Origin: JBKEAJ01 sp047972135
Lineage (GTDB): Bacteria; Bacteroidota; Bacteroidia; Bacteroidales; Prolixibacteraceae
Direction: 5' to 3'
Assembly (NCBI GenBank): GCA_047972135.1
Contig: JBKEAJ010000139.1
Span: forward strand, 1-64,000
DNA: 64,000 bases
Position 1 is the stretch's first letter; every line of letters begins with the position of its first letter. The notes beneath the pieces are model-generated. The model saw only the letters and a program-made list of their open reading frames with translations. It was not told the DNA's origin and ran no database searches. Made by a program: the position numbers and the translations under genes. Positions 52,761 through 60,679 of the stretch are shown here, piece after piece.

Positions 52761-53082
52761 TTATTCTACATCTTTTTCTAAAAAGTCATCTCTCAAATTT
52801 ATGAAATCTAGCAAGTATGGGTCTTTAAATATATTTGCTGTACCTTTTATTTGTGTGGGAAGCTGATTATTCGCTACAACAGTTCTTTCATAAAGCTTTT
52901 TCTCCTTCTGGTTACGAAGTTCTCTAACGCCCCAATTCTCCTCAGCAGATTTCTGTGCGTAAAAAAGTTTTGCTTCATCTTTTTTAATTGGAAGTAGCTC
53001 TACAAAATGCGACCAACTTAATTGTGTCGACAGTGTCGACACAATATTCTTGCCATATTCTGCTCGCGATTTTTTGTTATTT
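52761..53082 (-). pseudogene. Fragment of a DUF1016 (YhcG-type, PDDEXK) protein
   Basis: The minus-strand frame reads RAEYGKNIVSTLSTQLSWSH, FVELLPIKKDEAKLFYAQKS, WGVRELRNQKEKKLYERTVV and a little more, matching the middle of the DUF1016 family (helical N-terminal domain before a PDDEXK nuclease). The first ~80 residues and the whole nuclease domain are missing. The 5' cut coincides with leader repeat copy 4, whose ATG is out of frame with the fragment. DUF1016 genes usually travel with type I restriction loci. Confidence 0.75.
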
Positions 53083-53085
53083 CAT

Positions 53086-53188
53086 CTGTTTATAATTTTG
53101 CAATAAGCTGTAAGCTATAGACTTTATGCTTTTGCTGTTTTTAATCATCCTCCTATGTGAGACTTATCTCATGGCTCGTTTCATCTGT
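53086..53188 (-). repeat. Leader repeat copy 4 (type A left end, type B right end)
   Basis: On the minus strand the unit starts ATGAAACGAGCCATGAGA with the hairpin TGAGA-TAAG-TCTCA, then continues as type B (ATGATTAAAAACAGCAAAAG ... CAGCTTATTGCAAAATTATA) to AACAG before ATGAAATAA. A frame MIKNSKSIKSIAYSLLQNYK runs through the end of the unit. It joins the two repeat types in one element. Confidence 0.75.
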
Positions 53189-53196
53189 CATTTTGA

Positions 53197-53982
53197 TTAT
53201 CGATTGATTATTGACTCAGGCAGCATTTTTAGGAATGGCATAGCTTTGTTGTAATTAAGTCCGTCATATTCCAAACCTAGCAGCCTGATGTTATTATAGT
53301 ACGTATTGTGTTTGTCGTAATAATTCTTTTCTGATTGAACAAACCATGCGTTACTACCCCATTTCTGTGCAATATACCATTTCTCCAAAAGCCTTGCCGT
53401 CCTCCCGTTTCCATCATCAAATGGATGAATCTTTACAAAAACCAAATGCAAAAGCGAAGCATAAAACAGATCTTCTTCAAAAGAGAAACATGCATTAAGC
53501 AAAGTGTCCAAGTCTTTGAAAAATCTTACCATTTCTGACTTCACTATGTTGGGAGATGCAGCCACATACTCTATTTTTCCATTGTTTGTAATCACAAACA
53601 TATTGCTTGTTCTAATTTTTCCCCGTTGATGTTTTTTCAAGATATGCTTTGTTATAAGCGCATGAGCCTTCAACAAGCTTTTTTCGTCGAGCAAATTGTT
53701 TTGGGCAAACAAGTAAGCCTCATACAAATCGTCTATTTTGCGAGTATAGTCAGTCTGATATTCAATCCCGAAGCGTTTATGCTTTATGTATGAGTCAAGT
53801 TCAACATGTTCGCCTTCTATCTTTGATGACGATACAGCAGAAACAGAAGTATAGAAACTGAAATTCTCGGTACTCAGCTCGCTATCAACCAGTTTGTCAA
53901 AATCTTCTTTTATAAACTCGCCAAATTCTGACAAGTACTGCTCTTTCAACGATGCCGGGATTATATCTAATTCTAACTCCAT
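53197..53982 (-). CDS. Fic-family AMP-transferase, self-inhibited class
   Basis: The 261-residue product has an intact Fic motif HPFDDGNGRTAR (His186 to Arg194 and on) and the N-terminal inhibitory motif (S/T)xxxEG as SSKIEG (Ser52, Glu56, Gly57), placing it in the class with an inhibitory helix ahead of the Fic core. It would attach AMP, or another nucleotide group, to a protein target. It is slightly shorter than typical Fic proteins of this type. It lies between a collapsed hsdR and a DUF1016 fragment, as Fic genes often do in type I restriction loci. Confidence 0.88.
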   Translation of the reverse strand: MELELDIIPASLKEQYLSEFGEFIKEDFDKLVDSELSTENFSFYTSVSAVSSSKIEGEHVELDSYIKHKRFGIEYQTDYTRKIDDLYEAYLFAQNNLLDEKSLLKAHALITKHILKKHQRGKIRTSNMFVITNNGKIEYVAASPNIVKSEMVRFFKDLDTLLNACFSFEEDLFYASLLHLVFVKIHPFDDGNGRTARLLEKWYIAQKWGSNAWFVQSEKNYYDKHNTYYNNIRLLGLEYDGLNYNKAMPFLKMLPESIINR

Positions 53983-53991
53983 TATGATATT

Positions 53992-54204
53992 CTATAAAGT
54001 TCCTACCTCCAAAGCCTCCCTCACAGCTTCCAGATATTTGGCTTTACTTCCGAATTGTTTTATAATCTCGATGGGCGAGCCGTAGTCAGTAAACAACACA
54101 TCTTCGAGCAATTGCGTTTGCTTATTCCAGCCCGCCTTTTCAATAGCCGGAGTAATAAACTTTGTACATATATCTCTTTCTGAGAGAGTCTTCTTATTTG
54201 TCAT
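53992..54204 (-). pseudogene. Collapsed type I restriction subunit R (hsdR) remnant
   Basis: The 70-residue frame begins LSERDICTKFITPAIEKAGW, the usual HsdR N-terminal segment, and then jumps to EDVLFTDYGSPIEIIKQFGS and KAKYLEAVREA, which look like a C-terminal tail. All nuclease and helicase motifs between are missing, so an in-frame deletion of some 700 or more codons is likely. It ends 9 bases before the Fic gene. The N-terminal match is better than the C-terminal one. Confidence 0.5.
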
Positions 54205-54267
54205 AGCCCATTGATGTGTGCTTACAAAAGTAGTAATTTAAAGCAAAGTGAGAAAAAGCAAAACTAA

Positions 54268-55017
54268 TCATCTAATAAACTCTCTAAATTTTTCTAATCC
54301 TCTTTTCTCTTCTTCTCCAAGCCTGAAAATAATATTGTTCTGCCAATAATCCAGAATATCCGCATCGTCGGTGTAAGTACTGTTAATAGGCAAAAGCTGT
54401 TCTAAATCGGTAAAAGTAGCTGCAAAAGCCTCATTCAAAAGCCCTTCGGAATACATATTCATATCTTTATGAACTGCCCATGCCGCAAACACAAAGGGTA
54501 GTCCCGTCATAGAAAACCACTCCTCTGCCAAATCGTAAGTATAGCCAAAAGAAAGCGTTTTTTCGGCACTGAAAACTTTGTCGCCAATCAACAACATCCC
54601 TTCGTCGTCTTTCAATAGCACCTTGCTATCAACCATTGCTGCTACATCGGCATCAACAAAATTCGGACGAACTGCCCAATGATGTTTTGCCAAAACTTTT
54701 ATCAACATTGCCGACGAACGAGAATGCGAATCCAGATATATAGTCCGAAGTTTATCTATCGGACTGTTCGACACCAATATAACCGTGCGAACCGACTTGC
54801 ATGCACAGATGCCGTAGTCTGTAACACGCTTGAGGCTATCGTCGGCCAGCAGCTTTGCGACAGGTATCAAGCCCATATCAACCTTATTCAACAATAAGTT
54901 TTCGGCACATACAGCAGGCGTATCAATCTGTACTTGAAACACTTCCAGGTTTAAAAGATGCTCTATTGCATATCGGTAAGGTATGCTGTTTATGTATTTT
55001 ACAATACTTATTTTCAT
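54268..55017 (-). CDS. mqnA: Chorismate dehydratase
   Basis: The 249-residue product is MqnA: KISIVKYINSIPYRYAIEHL, VDMGLIPVAKL, YLDSHSRSSAMLIKVLAKHH, and AEEWFSMTGLPFVFAAWAVH. It converts chorismate to 3-enolpyruvylbenzoate, the first step of the futalosine route to menaquinone; MqnB is encoded at 28151. I start at ATG 55015-55017. The ATG four codons earlier (MKRS) is the ATGAAACG edge of leader repeat copy 5. Confidence 0.92.
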   Translation of the reverse strand: MKISIVKYINSIPYRYAIEHLLNLEVFQVQIDTPAVCAENLLLNKVDMGLIPVAKLLADDSLKRVTDYGICACKSVRTVILVSNSPIDKLRTIYLDSHSRSSAMLIKVLAKHHWAVRPNFVDADVAAMVDSKVLLKDDEGMLLIGDKVFSAEKTLSFGYTYDLAEEWFSMTGLPFVFAAWAVHKDMNMYSEGLLNEAFAATFTDLEQLLPINSTYTDDADILDYWQNNIIFRLGEEEKRGLEKFREFIR

Positions 55018-55029
55018 GCTTCGTTTCAT

Positions 55030-55093
55030 GTGTTTTTAATTTTGCAATAAGCTGTAAGCTATAGGCTTTATGCTTTTGCTGTTTTTAATCATC
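55030..55093 (-). repeat. Leader repeat copy 5 (type B)
   Basis: On the minus strand ATGATTAAAAACAGCAAAAG ... CAGCTTATTGCAAAATTAAA AACAC leads into ATGAAACGAAGC and the mqnA start. The frame MIKNSKSIKPIAYSLLQN stops just before the gene. A complete REP-like element abuts it at 55094. Confidence 0.75.
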
Positions 55094-55169
55094 CGTTTTG
55101 CGAGTGTTGGCGTGGCAATCTGTTCTTTGTCGTGGGAGATTGCTTCGTCGCAAGCTCCTCGCAATGACG
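55094..55169. repeat. REP-like element with eroded left end
   Basis: Same element as 34609-34684, with left end changed to CGTTTTGCGAG and intact right end CTCGCAATGACG. Interior GGAGATTGCTTCGTCG is unchanged. Confidence 0.8.
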
Positions 55170-55213
55170 TTCGTGTATTTCGTATTCCATTAACAATTCA
55201 CCATTCATAATTA

Positions 55214-55252
55214 AATTGCATATAGCTTAAAGCCTACTGTATATAGCGGTCT
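55214..55252. repeat. AYSL-type intergenic repeat
   Basis: GCATATAGCTTAAAGCCTAC followed by TGTATATAGC reads AYSLKPTVYS in frame. The rest of 55170-55394 shows no gene. Confidence 0.5.
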
Positions 55253-55394
55253 GTTTTCAGTGTTTATCTAATGTCTAACTACTAATATCTAGTGTCTCCC
55301 AAAGAACAACTTATCGACAGGCACCAATTCCCAAGTATTCACGACTTTTGCTAACAAAGATATGAAAATTGTTCAAATAAAGTTTTTGGAAAAA

Positions 55395-55425
55395 CTTGTA
55401 GAATAATGTTTATTTTATACTTTTG
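55395..55425 (+). promoter_or_regulatory. Promoter of the DUF3276 gene
   Basis: CTTG (55395-55398) and TACTTTTG (55418-55425) are 19 bases apart, a good Bacteroidales promoter; the start codon is 43 bases downstream. Confidence 0.6.
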
Positions 55426-55467
55426 TCCTAGAAAATAATTTTTTAATTTTTAGACAGATTTAGTCGC

Positions 55468-55764
55468 ATGAGTGAAGAAAATTTCAATTCCACATGGAAA
55501 CCAGTAAAAACGGAAGTTGTTAAGAGTGGTAAGCGAACTTACTTTTTTGATGTCCGCGAAACGGCAAGAGGTGAAATGTATCTTTCAGTAACAGAAAGCA
55601 AGAAAATATGGAGCGATGATGGCAATTACTCGTTCGACAAGCACACTCTTCTTCTATACAAGGAGAGCTTTGGTGCATTTGCAGATGCTTTGAGATCTAT
55701 ACTAGATTATATCGAGGAGGAACAGACTCCAGAAAACACAGCAGAGATAGAATCTGAAGAATAA
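55468..55764 (+). CDS. DUF3276 (PUR-family) nucleic-acid-binding protein
   Basis: The 98-residue product has the PUR-like repeat RTYFFDVRETARGEMYLSVT, WSDDGNYSFDKHTLLLYKES, FGAFADALRSIL and an acidic tail. The family, near universal in Bacteroidetes, resembles half of eukaryotic Pur-alpha and the Borrelia DNA/RNA-binding BpuR. It probably binds single-stranded DNA or RNA and may act as a global regulator. It has its own promoter. Confidence 0.87.
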   Translation: MSEENFNSTWKPVKTEVVKSGKRTYFFDVRETARGEMYLSVTESKKIWSDDGNYSFDKHTLLLYKESFGAFADALRSILDYIEEEQTPENTAEIESEE

Positions 55765-55784
55765 TAGAGATTTTGCTTGCACAC

Positions 55785-56378
55785 TCACGGAGCATCCAGA
55801 TTCCGCAACTCTTGGTCTAATGCTAATACATGCGTGCGAAGTTCGTGAAGGTCTGTATTTGCGAGTTTGTAGTCTGCAAGTTCTGCTTTGCGCTCGTCTT
55901 TCCACTGACTATTCATCCGCTGCATAACTTGCTCGGGGCTGAGATTGTCTCGTCGGGAAACTCTACTGATTCTTACGCTTTCGGGTGCTGTGACGAGAAT
56001 GACCTTGTGGAATTTTTTATAACTACCTGTTTCAAAAAGTATGGCAGCCTCTTGAATAACATATGGTGATAATTGTGAGCTACACCAATTATCAAAATCT
56101 CGTTGCAGTACAGGACCTATTAATGCATTAAGTTTTTTGCGTTTATCGGCACTTTTGAATATAAGATTTGCAACATAGGGCTTGTTTATCTCGCCTGCCG
56201 CAGTGTAGGCAGGACTCCCCAATAGATGGCGAATGTCAGAAACTAATCCCTCATCGCTTGTCATTAACTCTTGTGCCTTTGGGTCGGCAAAATATACTGG
56301 TATTCCCAAACCTATAAAAATATTAGCAACTGTGGTTTTACCACTCCCGATCCCCCCCGTCAAGCCTACCTTTATCAC
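55785..56378 (-). CDS. coaE: Dephospho-CoA kinase
   Basis: The 197-residue product has the P-loop GLTGGIGSGKTTVA (residues 5-18), IPVYFADPKAQELM, and the lid region RVSRRDNLSPEQVMQRMNSQ. It catalyses the last step of CoA synthesis, after CoaD (26206). It follows the YbbR-like gene by 2 bases, in the common Bacteroidales order yajC-ybbR-coaE. Confidence 0.94.
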   Translation of the reverse strand: MIKVGLTGGIGSGKTTVANIFIGLGIPVYFADPKAQELMTSDEGLVSDIRHLLGSPAYTAAGEINKPYVANLIFKSADKRKKLNALIGPVLQRDFDNWCSSQLSPYVIQEAAILFETGSYKKFHKVILVTAPESVRISRVSRRDNLSPEQVMQRMNSQWKDERKAELADYKLANTDLHELRTHVLALDQELRNLDAP

Positions 56379-56380
56379 CG

Positions 56381-57475
56381 CTACTTCTCCTTTATCATAT
56401 AGTTTATATAAGGTGTGCCAAGCTCTAGGTTTCTCAACCTTTCGTTATGAACATCCAAATTCACAGGCACCGACTTCACACTTCCCAATTGGGAGTAGTT
56501 GACATATGCATCTATGTCTGCCGCTTTTATGCTTGCAATATCATCGACACTCGCTTTGAATTTTACTGTCGCTTTAGCTGGAAATGTGATAATACTCTTA
56601 TTGTCGGGAGCTCCCCGCACTTTAATATCTACCTGCATCTCGCTCTCAGTGAACTCTTTAACAGGTATGACAACTTTCACATTCCTCTCCGAAAATTCAA
56701 CACCGTCTATCTTAGACAGACTTGCCAACCTTTCGGTAGTTTGAGACAAATCATCATATCTCTGGTATTCCGTACTGACAGCATTTATCGTATCTAACTG
56801 CGATTTCAAACCAGTAATCATAACTGTCTGTGGGCGTGTAAATGCCTGCCCGTAACTGTTGAATTTATTCTTAAAACTAACATCCACATTCGGCTTAACC
56901 TCCAGCTCTTTAGAAACAACGGAATCTAAACTTATCTCTAAATTCTCAGGATACAAACGACTGATTATCAAATCACTACCCAAACTCTTGCTGAAAGTCT
57001 CAAAAAACAAATGCTTGGGAATATCTACCCTCAGTAAACTCTCGCTTTCATGAGAATGATTTCTAATAAATCGATTCAATGATATTTCAAAATCGTTATT
57101 TATACCGAGCATTAGAAAGAATAACTTATAACCACTACCACTCAACTCTGCATGTATTTGTCGAGGTGTCTCCCGAGTTATACCCATCGAATGGGGAATA
57201 GACGTGTAGCTGATATTGAAAACTACAGTATAGGACGAGGGTTTGTTGAGTGCATTGAGAAGCCATGCAAAGGTTGCAATAACGAGGCAAGTCGTAAATG
57301 CTATCTTTTTGTTCTTATTAGTCCTATATAAACCGAGTATAAAATTCTTTAGCTTTATATATATTATAGCTAACCTGAGTTTCGTATGCTTTATCTGCCT
57401 CTTTCTATTCATCACTCTGTAAATAAATATATCCAAAGATTTCTCTACAACAGAAAAAGCTTTGGATATATACAC
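56381..57475 (-). CDS. YbbR-like domain protein
   Basis: The 364-residue product has one membrane segment (about 58-78), then tandem YbbR-type beta domains (SYTVVFNISYTSIPHSMGIT, LYPENLEISLDSVVSKELEV, RPQTVMITGLKSQLDTINAV). YbbR (CdaR) proteins control the diadenylate cyclase CdaA in Firmicutes; in Bacteroidetes they lie between yajC and coaE without a cyclase. The N-terminus is unusually long before the membrane segment, and an ATG 21 codons in (MNRKRQIKHTK) is possible. Confidence 0.8.
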   Translation of the reverse strand: MYISKAFSVVEKSLDIFIYRVMNRKRQIKHTKLRLAIIYIKLKNFILGLYRTNKNKKIAFTTCLVIATFAWLLNALNKPSSYTVVFNISYTSIPHSMGITRETPRQIHAELSGSGYKLFFLMLGINNDFEISLNRFIRNHSHESESLLRVDIPKHLFFETFSKSLGSDLIISRLYPENLEISLDSVVSKELEVKPNVDVSFKNKFNSYGQAFTRPQTVMITGLKSQLDTINAVSTEYQRYDDLSQTTERLASLSKIDGVEFSERNVKVVIPVKEFTESEMQVDIKVRGAPDNKSIITFPAKATVKFKASVDDIASIKAADIDAYVNYSQLGSVKSVPVNLDVHNERLRNLELGTPYINYMIKEK

Positions 57476-57483
57476 TTCGGGGC

Positions 57484-57804
57484 TTATCTCCTATTATTGT
57501 CGGGTGTCTGACTTAATGGATTTAAGGACGATAAGGTAAAAACAATATCAACTCCATTAGCAACTGTAACGGTAGCTGTACCCTTCTCTTCATTAATGCC
57601 GTGCACTTCTCCGTAGATACCTCCGTTGGTGACTATCTTATCACCTTTTTTTAGCTGTGATCTGAAATTCCTCAACTCTTTCTGTTTCTTCATCTGTGGT
57701 CTCATCATAAAGAAATAAAATACGACCACCATACCCACCAACATTAGAATAGATATAGACGAACTGCCTTGTGGCTGACTTGCTTGCAACAATAAATTGT
57801 TCAT
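57484..57804 (-). CDS. yajC: Preprotein translocase subunit YajC
   Basis: The 106-residue product has one membrane segment (about 20-38, ILMLVGMVVVFYFFMMRP), then QMKKQKELRNFRSQLKKGDK, IVTNGGIYGEVHGI, the YajC signature. It associates with SecDF. First of the yajC-ybbR-coaE set; 8 bases to the next gene. Confidence 0.94.
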   Translation of the reverse strand: MNNLLLQASQPQGSSSISILMLVGMVVVFYFFMMRPQMKKQKELRNFRSQLKKGDKIVTNGGIYGEVHGINEEKGTATVTVANGVDIVFTLSSLNPLSQTPDNNRR

Positions 57805-57839
57805 TTTTACTTTTTGGTTTTTAAAAATATATAGTTATC

Positions 57840-58964
57840 TTAGTACGATAGGAAACTCTTTGTTCCCATATAATATTGCCTACTTTTCAACCGCTCGGCT
57901 GTATCACCCGAATAGTCACGAATATTCAAGTCTGCATTCTCTTTATCCGTCTTAAATGTGAAGCTAGAGGGAGCGTAGCCTAAACTCGACTTCTTGTACG
58001 TAACCGATCCATAGTACTCATGCGTAACTACCATTTTAGCCGGATTTAGCGTTCGCCTCTTTAAATCATCAGTGTTGGTGCTTATCCAAAACTCATTCTT
58101 CAATACGGCATAATCACTCTTAGAAATAACTATCCGCCCCGTAATCTTTGCTGCTCCAAAGTCTTGTGCCATTATGAAACTCGGCTTATCGGCTTCGTAG
58201 ATTATGGTAAACGATTCGTCGGTTTCCTCCTCTGTGGCTAAGGTAAACTGATTCAAACTTGCCAAATCAAGTACCATCATGCCATTTCTAACTATGTCGC
58301 ACGATAGTAGTGCATCCATATATGATTCACTCATTTCAAAACTGATTTTCTTACTCTTATTGTCTGTCGTCAAATCACTAAATGCGTAAAACACCTTCTC
58401 GTAAGCACCCAAGGGGCTACAGTCCTTATACCCCTCTACATCGTCTATCCGCACTGATGCCGACAAGGAAACATCGGCTCCATATTCGCCTTTTATTTGC
58501 GAGGTGTAAGCGCCACTATAAATAAAGTCTCGCTGTATGTAGTTTTTTCCAATATTCTCAACGGCTTTCCTTATGTAGTGCTGCTCTATCATAGCATTAG
58601 CACTTATCTCAACTGTTTGAAGCTGCGTTTTAGACTCCTTCATCTTGAAAGAGTAAACACTAGCTCCAAGCAAACTTGATATCGGATACGAAAGCCTATC
58701 GTAGCCCACAAAACTAAAGATTAGCTTCTTTCCTATATCTTCGCGCTTCACTTCCAAAGAGAAAAAACCACTTTGATCTGTCACTGCCCCTTGACCACTT
58801 CCGTCTATCACTACATTACAACTGCTTATCGGCTCCGAGGTCTTTTCTTCTGTCACAACCCCCTTTATCGTGTAGCCCTGTGCATGCGATAATATACCGA
58901 AAGACAATATACACAACAGAACTATCCCTTTTTTTAAATAGCTAATTTTATCTACAAACATCAT
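57840..58964 (-). CDS. Exported protein with CarboxypepD-regulatory-like domain
   Basis: The 374-residue product has a signal peptide (cleaved near SHAQ, residue 29), an N-terminal CarboxypepD_reg-like beta sandwich (YTIKGVVTEEKTSEPISSCN, TDQSGFFSLEV, FSFVGYDRLSYPIS), and a large beta-rich remainder. This layout is common in Bacteroidetes envelope proteins, with or without a TonB-linked barrel; no barrel is present here. Role unknown, likely surface or periplasmic. It lies 35 bases upstream of yajC on the same strand. Confidence 0.78.
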   Translation of the reverse strand: MMFVDKISYLKKGIVLLCILSFGILSHAQGYTIKGVVTEEKTSEPISSCNVVIDGSGQGAVTDQSGFFSLEVKREDIGKKLIFSFVGYDRLSYPISSLLGASVYSFKMKESKTQLQTVEISANAMIEQHYIRKAVENIGKNYIQRDFIYSGAYTSQIKGEYGADVSLSASVRIDDVEGYKDCSPLGAYEKVFYAFSDLTTDNKSKKISFEMSESYMDALLSCDIVRNGMMVLDLASLNQFTLATEEETDESFTIIYEADKPSFIMAQDFGAAKITGRIVISKSDYAVLKNEFWISTNTDDLKRRTLNPAKMVVTHEYYGSVTYKKSSLGYAPSSFTFKTDKENADLNIRDYSGDTAERLKSRQYYMGTKSFLSY

Positions 58965-58981
58965 ATCTCACAACTTTTTAT

Positions 58982-58989
58982 TATATTTG
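58982..58989 (+). promoter_or_regulatory. Candidate promoter -7 element of the coiled-coil lipoprotein gene
   Basis: TATATTTG, 93 bases before the start codon; no clear -33 element. Confidence 0.35.
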
Positions 58990-59081
58990 CAAAGTGACTT
59001 GTATAGTATTACTAATCAATCTGATTTCTTTCATTCTATATTTTGTTTGACTGAAAATCAGACCCAAAGATAGAAATAAAA

Positions 59082-59738
59082 ATGAAGAAGAACAATTTTA
59101 TTATACTAATGGCAGTAACAGTCATATTGCTGGGTTCGTGTGTCCCAAAGAAAAAATACATCGAAATGGAGACTATGAAAAACAAAGCAAACCAGCAAGT
59201 CCGCGATATGTCGAAGGAGCTGCAAAACAGAGACAGCAACCTGAAATCGCTTCTGGAAGAGCATGAATCAATGAAAAGTCAACTTAATATTAGCAACGCA
59301 AAAAAGGACGGTGAGATTAAAAAATTAAATACGCAAATAGACAATTTGAACAGAAAAATAAATAGCCTGAAAAAAGACGTGTCTACAAGCTCATCCAGAT
59401 ATGACATAACCCAAACTAGTCTCAACTCACAAATCTCCGATAAGGATACGAAAATAACGCTGCTACAAGGACAGGTTGCACAACTCAACGCAGAATTGAA
59501 ACAAACTAAAGCATCATACAACAGACTAGTGTCGGCAAGAAGTCAAGAACAACAAGAGTCGGCAGCTATAAGAGCCGACTACAACGTAAAAACAAGATTA
59601 GTGACTAACTACACCACACAAGTGAACGAACTCAATGCAAGAATACAATCTCTAAACAATCAGCTTACCACAAAAAATCAAGAAATTCAGACATTACAAA
59701 ATACCTGCAATATGCTCCGAAAAGAGCTGGGAATGTAA
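59082..59738 (+). CDS. Coiled-coil lipoprotein
   Basis: The 218-residue product has a lipoprotein signal (ILLGSC, Cys20) and then an almost unbroken coiled coil (KDGEIKKLNTQIDNLNRKIN, QGQVAQLNAELKQTKASYNR, LNARIQSLNNQLTTKNQEIQ). Similar N-terminal halves occur in OmpA-family lipoproteins, but the peptidoglycan-binding OmpA domain is absent here. It may be a structural envelope spacer. Convergent with fmt, 2 bases apart. Confidence 0.78.
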   Translation: MKKNNFIILMAVTVILLGSCVPKKKYIEMETMKNKANQQVRDMSKELQNRDSNLKSLLEEHESMKSQLNISNAKKDGEIKKLNTQIDNLNRKINSLKKDVSTSSSRYDITQTSLNSQISDKDTKITLLQGQVAQLNAELKQTKASYNRLVSARSQEQQESAAIRADYNVKTRLVTNYTTQVNELNARIQSLNNQLTTKNQEIQTLQNTCNMLRKELGM

Positions 59739-59740
59739 TA

Positions 59741-60679
59741 TCAAAAGTTGTAGCCTGACAGCACCTGCTTTATAGACAGACGTTTCTTGCCAGGCAATTG
59801 TAGCTCGCAGACCGAAACGTAACCGTCGATGGTCGATATTTTAAGGTAAGTCTTATTGTCGGTTTCTATATGTCCGGCTAGTTGATTGTGACTTATTATC
59901 TCAGGATGCACACTAAACACCTTAAATGTAATATCCTCCCCTTGCGTATTCTTAATTGTTGTCCATGCCGCAGGATAGGGAGATAAACCTCTGATAAAAT
60001 TATAAACAGCAGTGGTCGACTGCCCCCAGTTTATCTTACAATCACCCTTAAATATCTTGGGCGCAGGTTTTAAAGTCACATCGGAAATATCTTGTACTTT
60101 ACTCTCAATCCTATCTTCCGAAAACATTATCAAGGTATCTAACACCAAAGCAGACCCCATATTCATCAACTTATCGTGCAATGTCCCAACATTATCATCA
60201 GCCGCAATATCAACCGCTCTGTCGGATATTATTCTCCCAGTGTCAATCTCGCGTTCTATGAAAAATGTCGTTACCCCAGTCATAGTCTCTCCATTTATGA
60301 GTGCCCAATTTATTGGCGCAGCTCCCCTATATTGAGGCAATAAGGAAGCATGTAGGTTAAAAGTCGGCTTCATGCTCCAAACCTCCTCAGGTAACATCCG
60401 AAATGCAACTACAACAAAAACATCTGCATTTAGAGACTCTAAGTCTTCAATAAAATTTTGGGATTTGAGATTTGTTGGTTTGAGAACTCTAAGCCCCTGT
60501 GATTCTGCATACGCTCCAACATTAGAACTTTGAAGCCTCCTGCCTCTACCCGCAGGCTTGTCAGAAGATGTAACAACCCCAACAATATTACATGCTCTCT
60601 CTACCAAATGCTTTAAAACTCCTGTGGCAAAAGACGGAGTCCCCATAAATACTATTCTTAAATCCTTATAATCCTTCAT
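59741..60679 (-). CDS. fmt: Methionyl-tRNA formyltransferase
   Basis: The 312-residue product is Fmt: IVFMGTPSFATGVLKHLVER, the folate site FNLHASLLPQYRGAAPINWA with the catalytic SLLP-adjacent residues, GVTTFFIEREIDTGRI, and a C-terminal OB domain (NFIRGLSPYPAAWTTIKN). I start at MKDYKDLRIVFMG. The upstream 21 codons are in frame but belong to leader repeat copy 6, and would add MIKNSKSLMPIAYSLLQKFK to the protein if used. Confidence 0.93.
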   Translation of the reverse strand: MKDYKDLRIVFMGTPSFATGVLKHLVERACNIVGVVTSSDKPAGRGRRLQSSNVGAYAESQGLRVLKPTNLKSQNFIEDLESLNADVFVVVAFRMLPEEVWSMKPTFNLHASLLPQYRGAAPINWALINGETMTGVTTFFIEREIDTGRIISDRAVDIAADDNVGTLHDKLMNMGSALVLDTLIMFSEDRIESKVQDISDVTLKPAPKIFKGDCKINWGQSTTAVYNFIRGLSPYPAAWTTIKNTQGEDITFKVFSVHPEIISHNQLAGHIETDNKTYLKISTIDGYVSVCELQLPGKKRLSIKQVLSGYNF

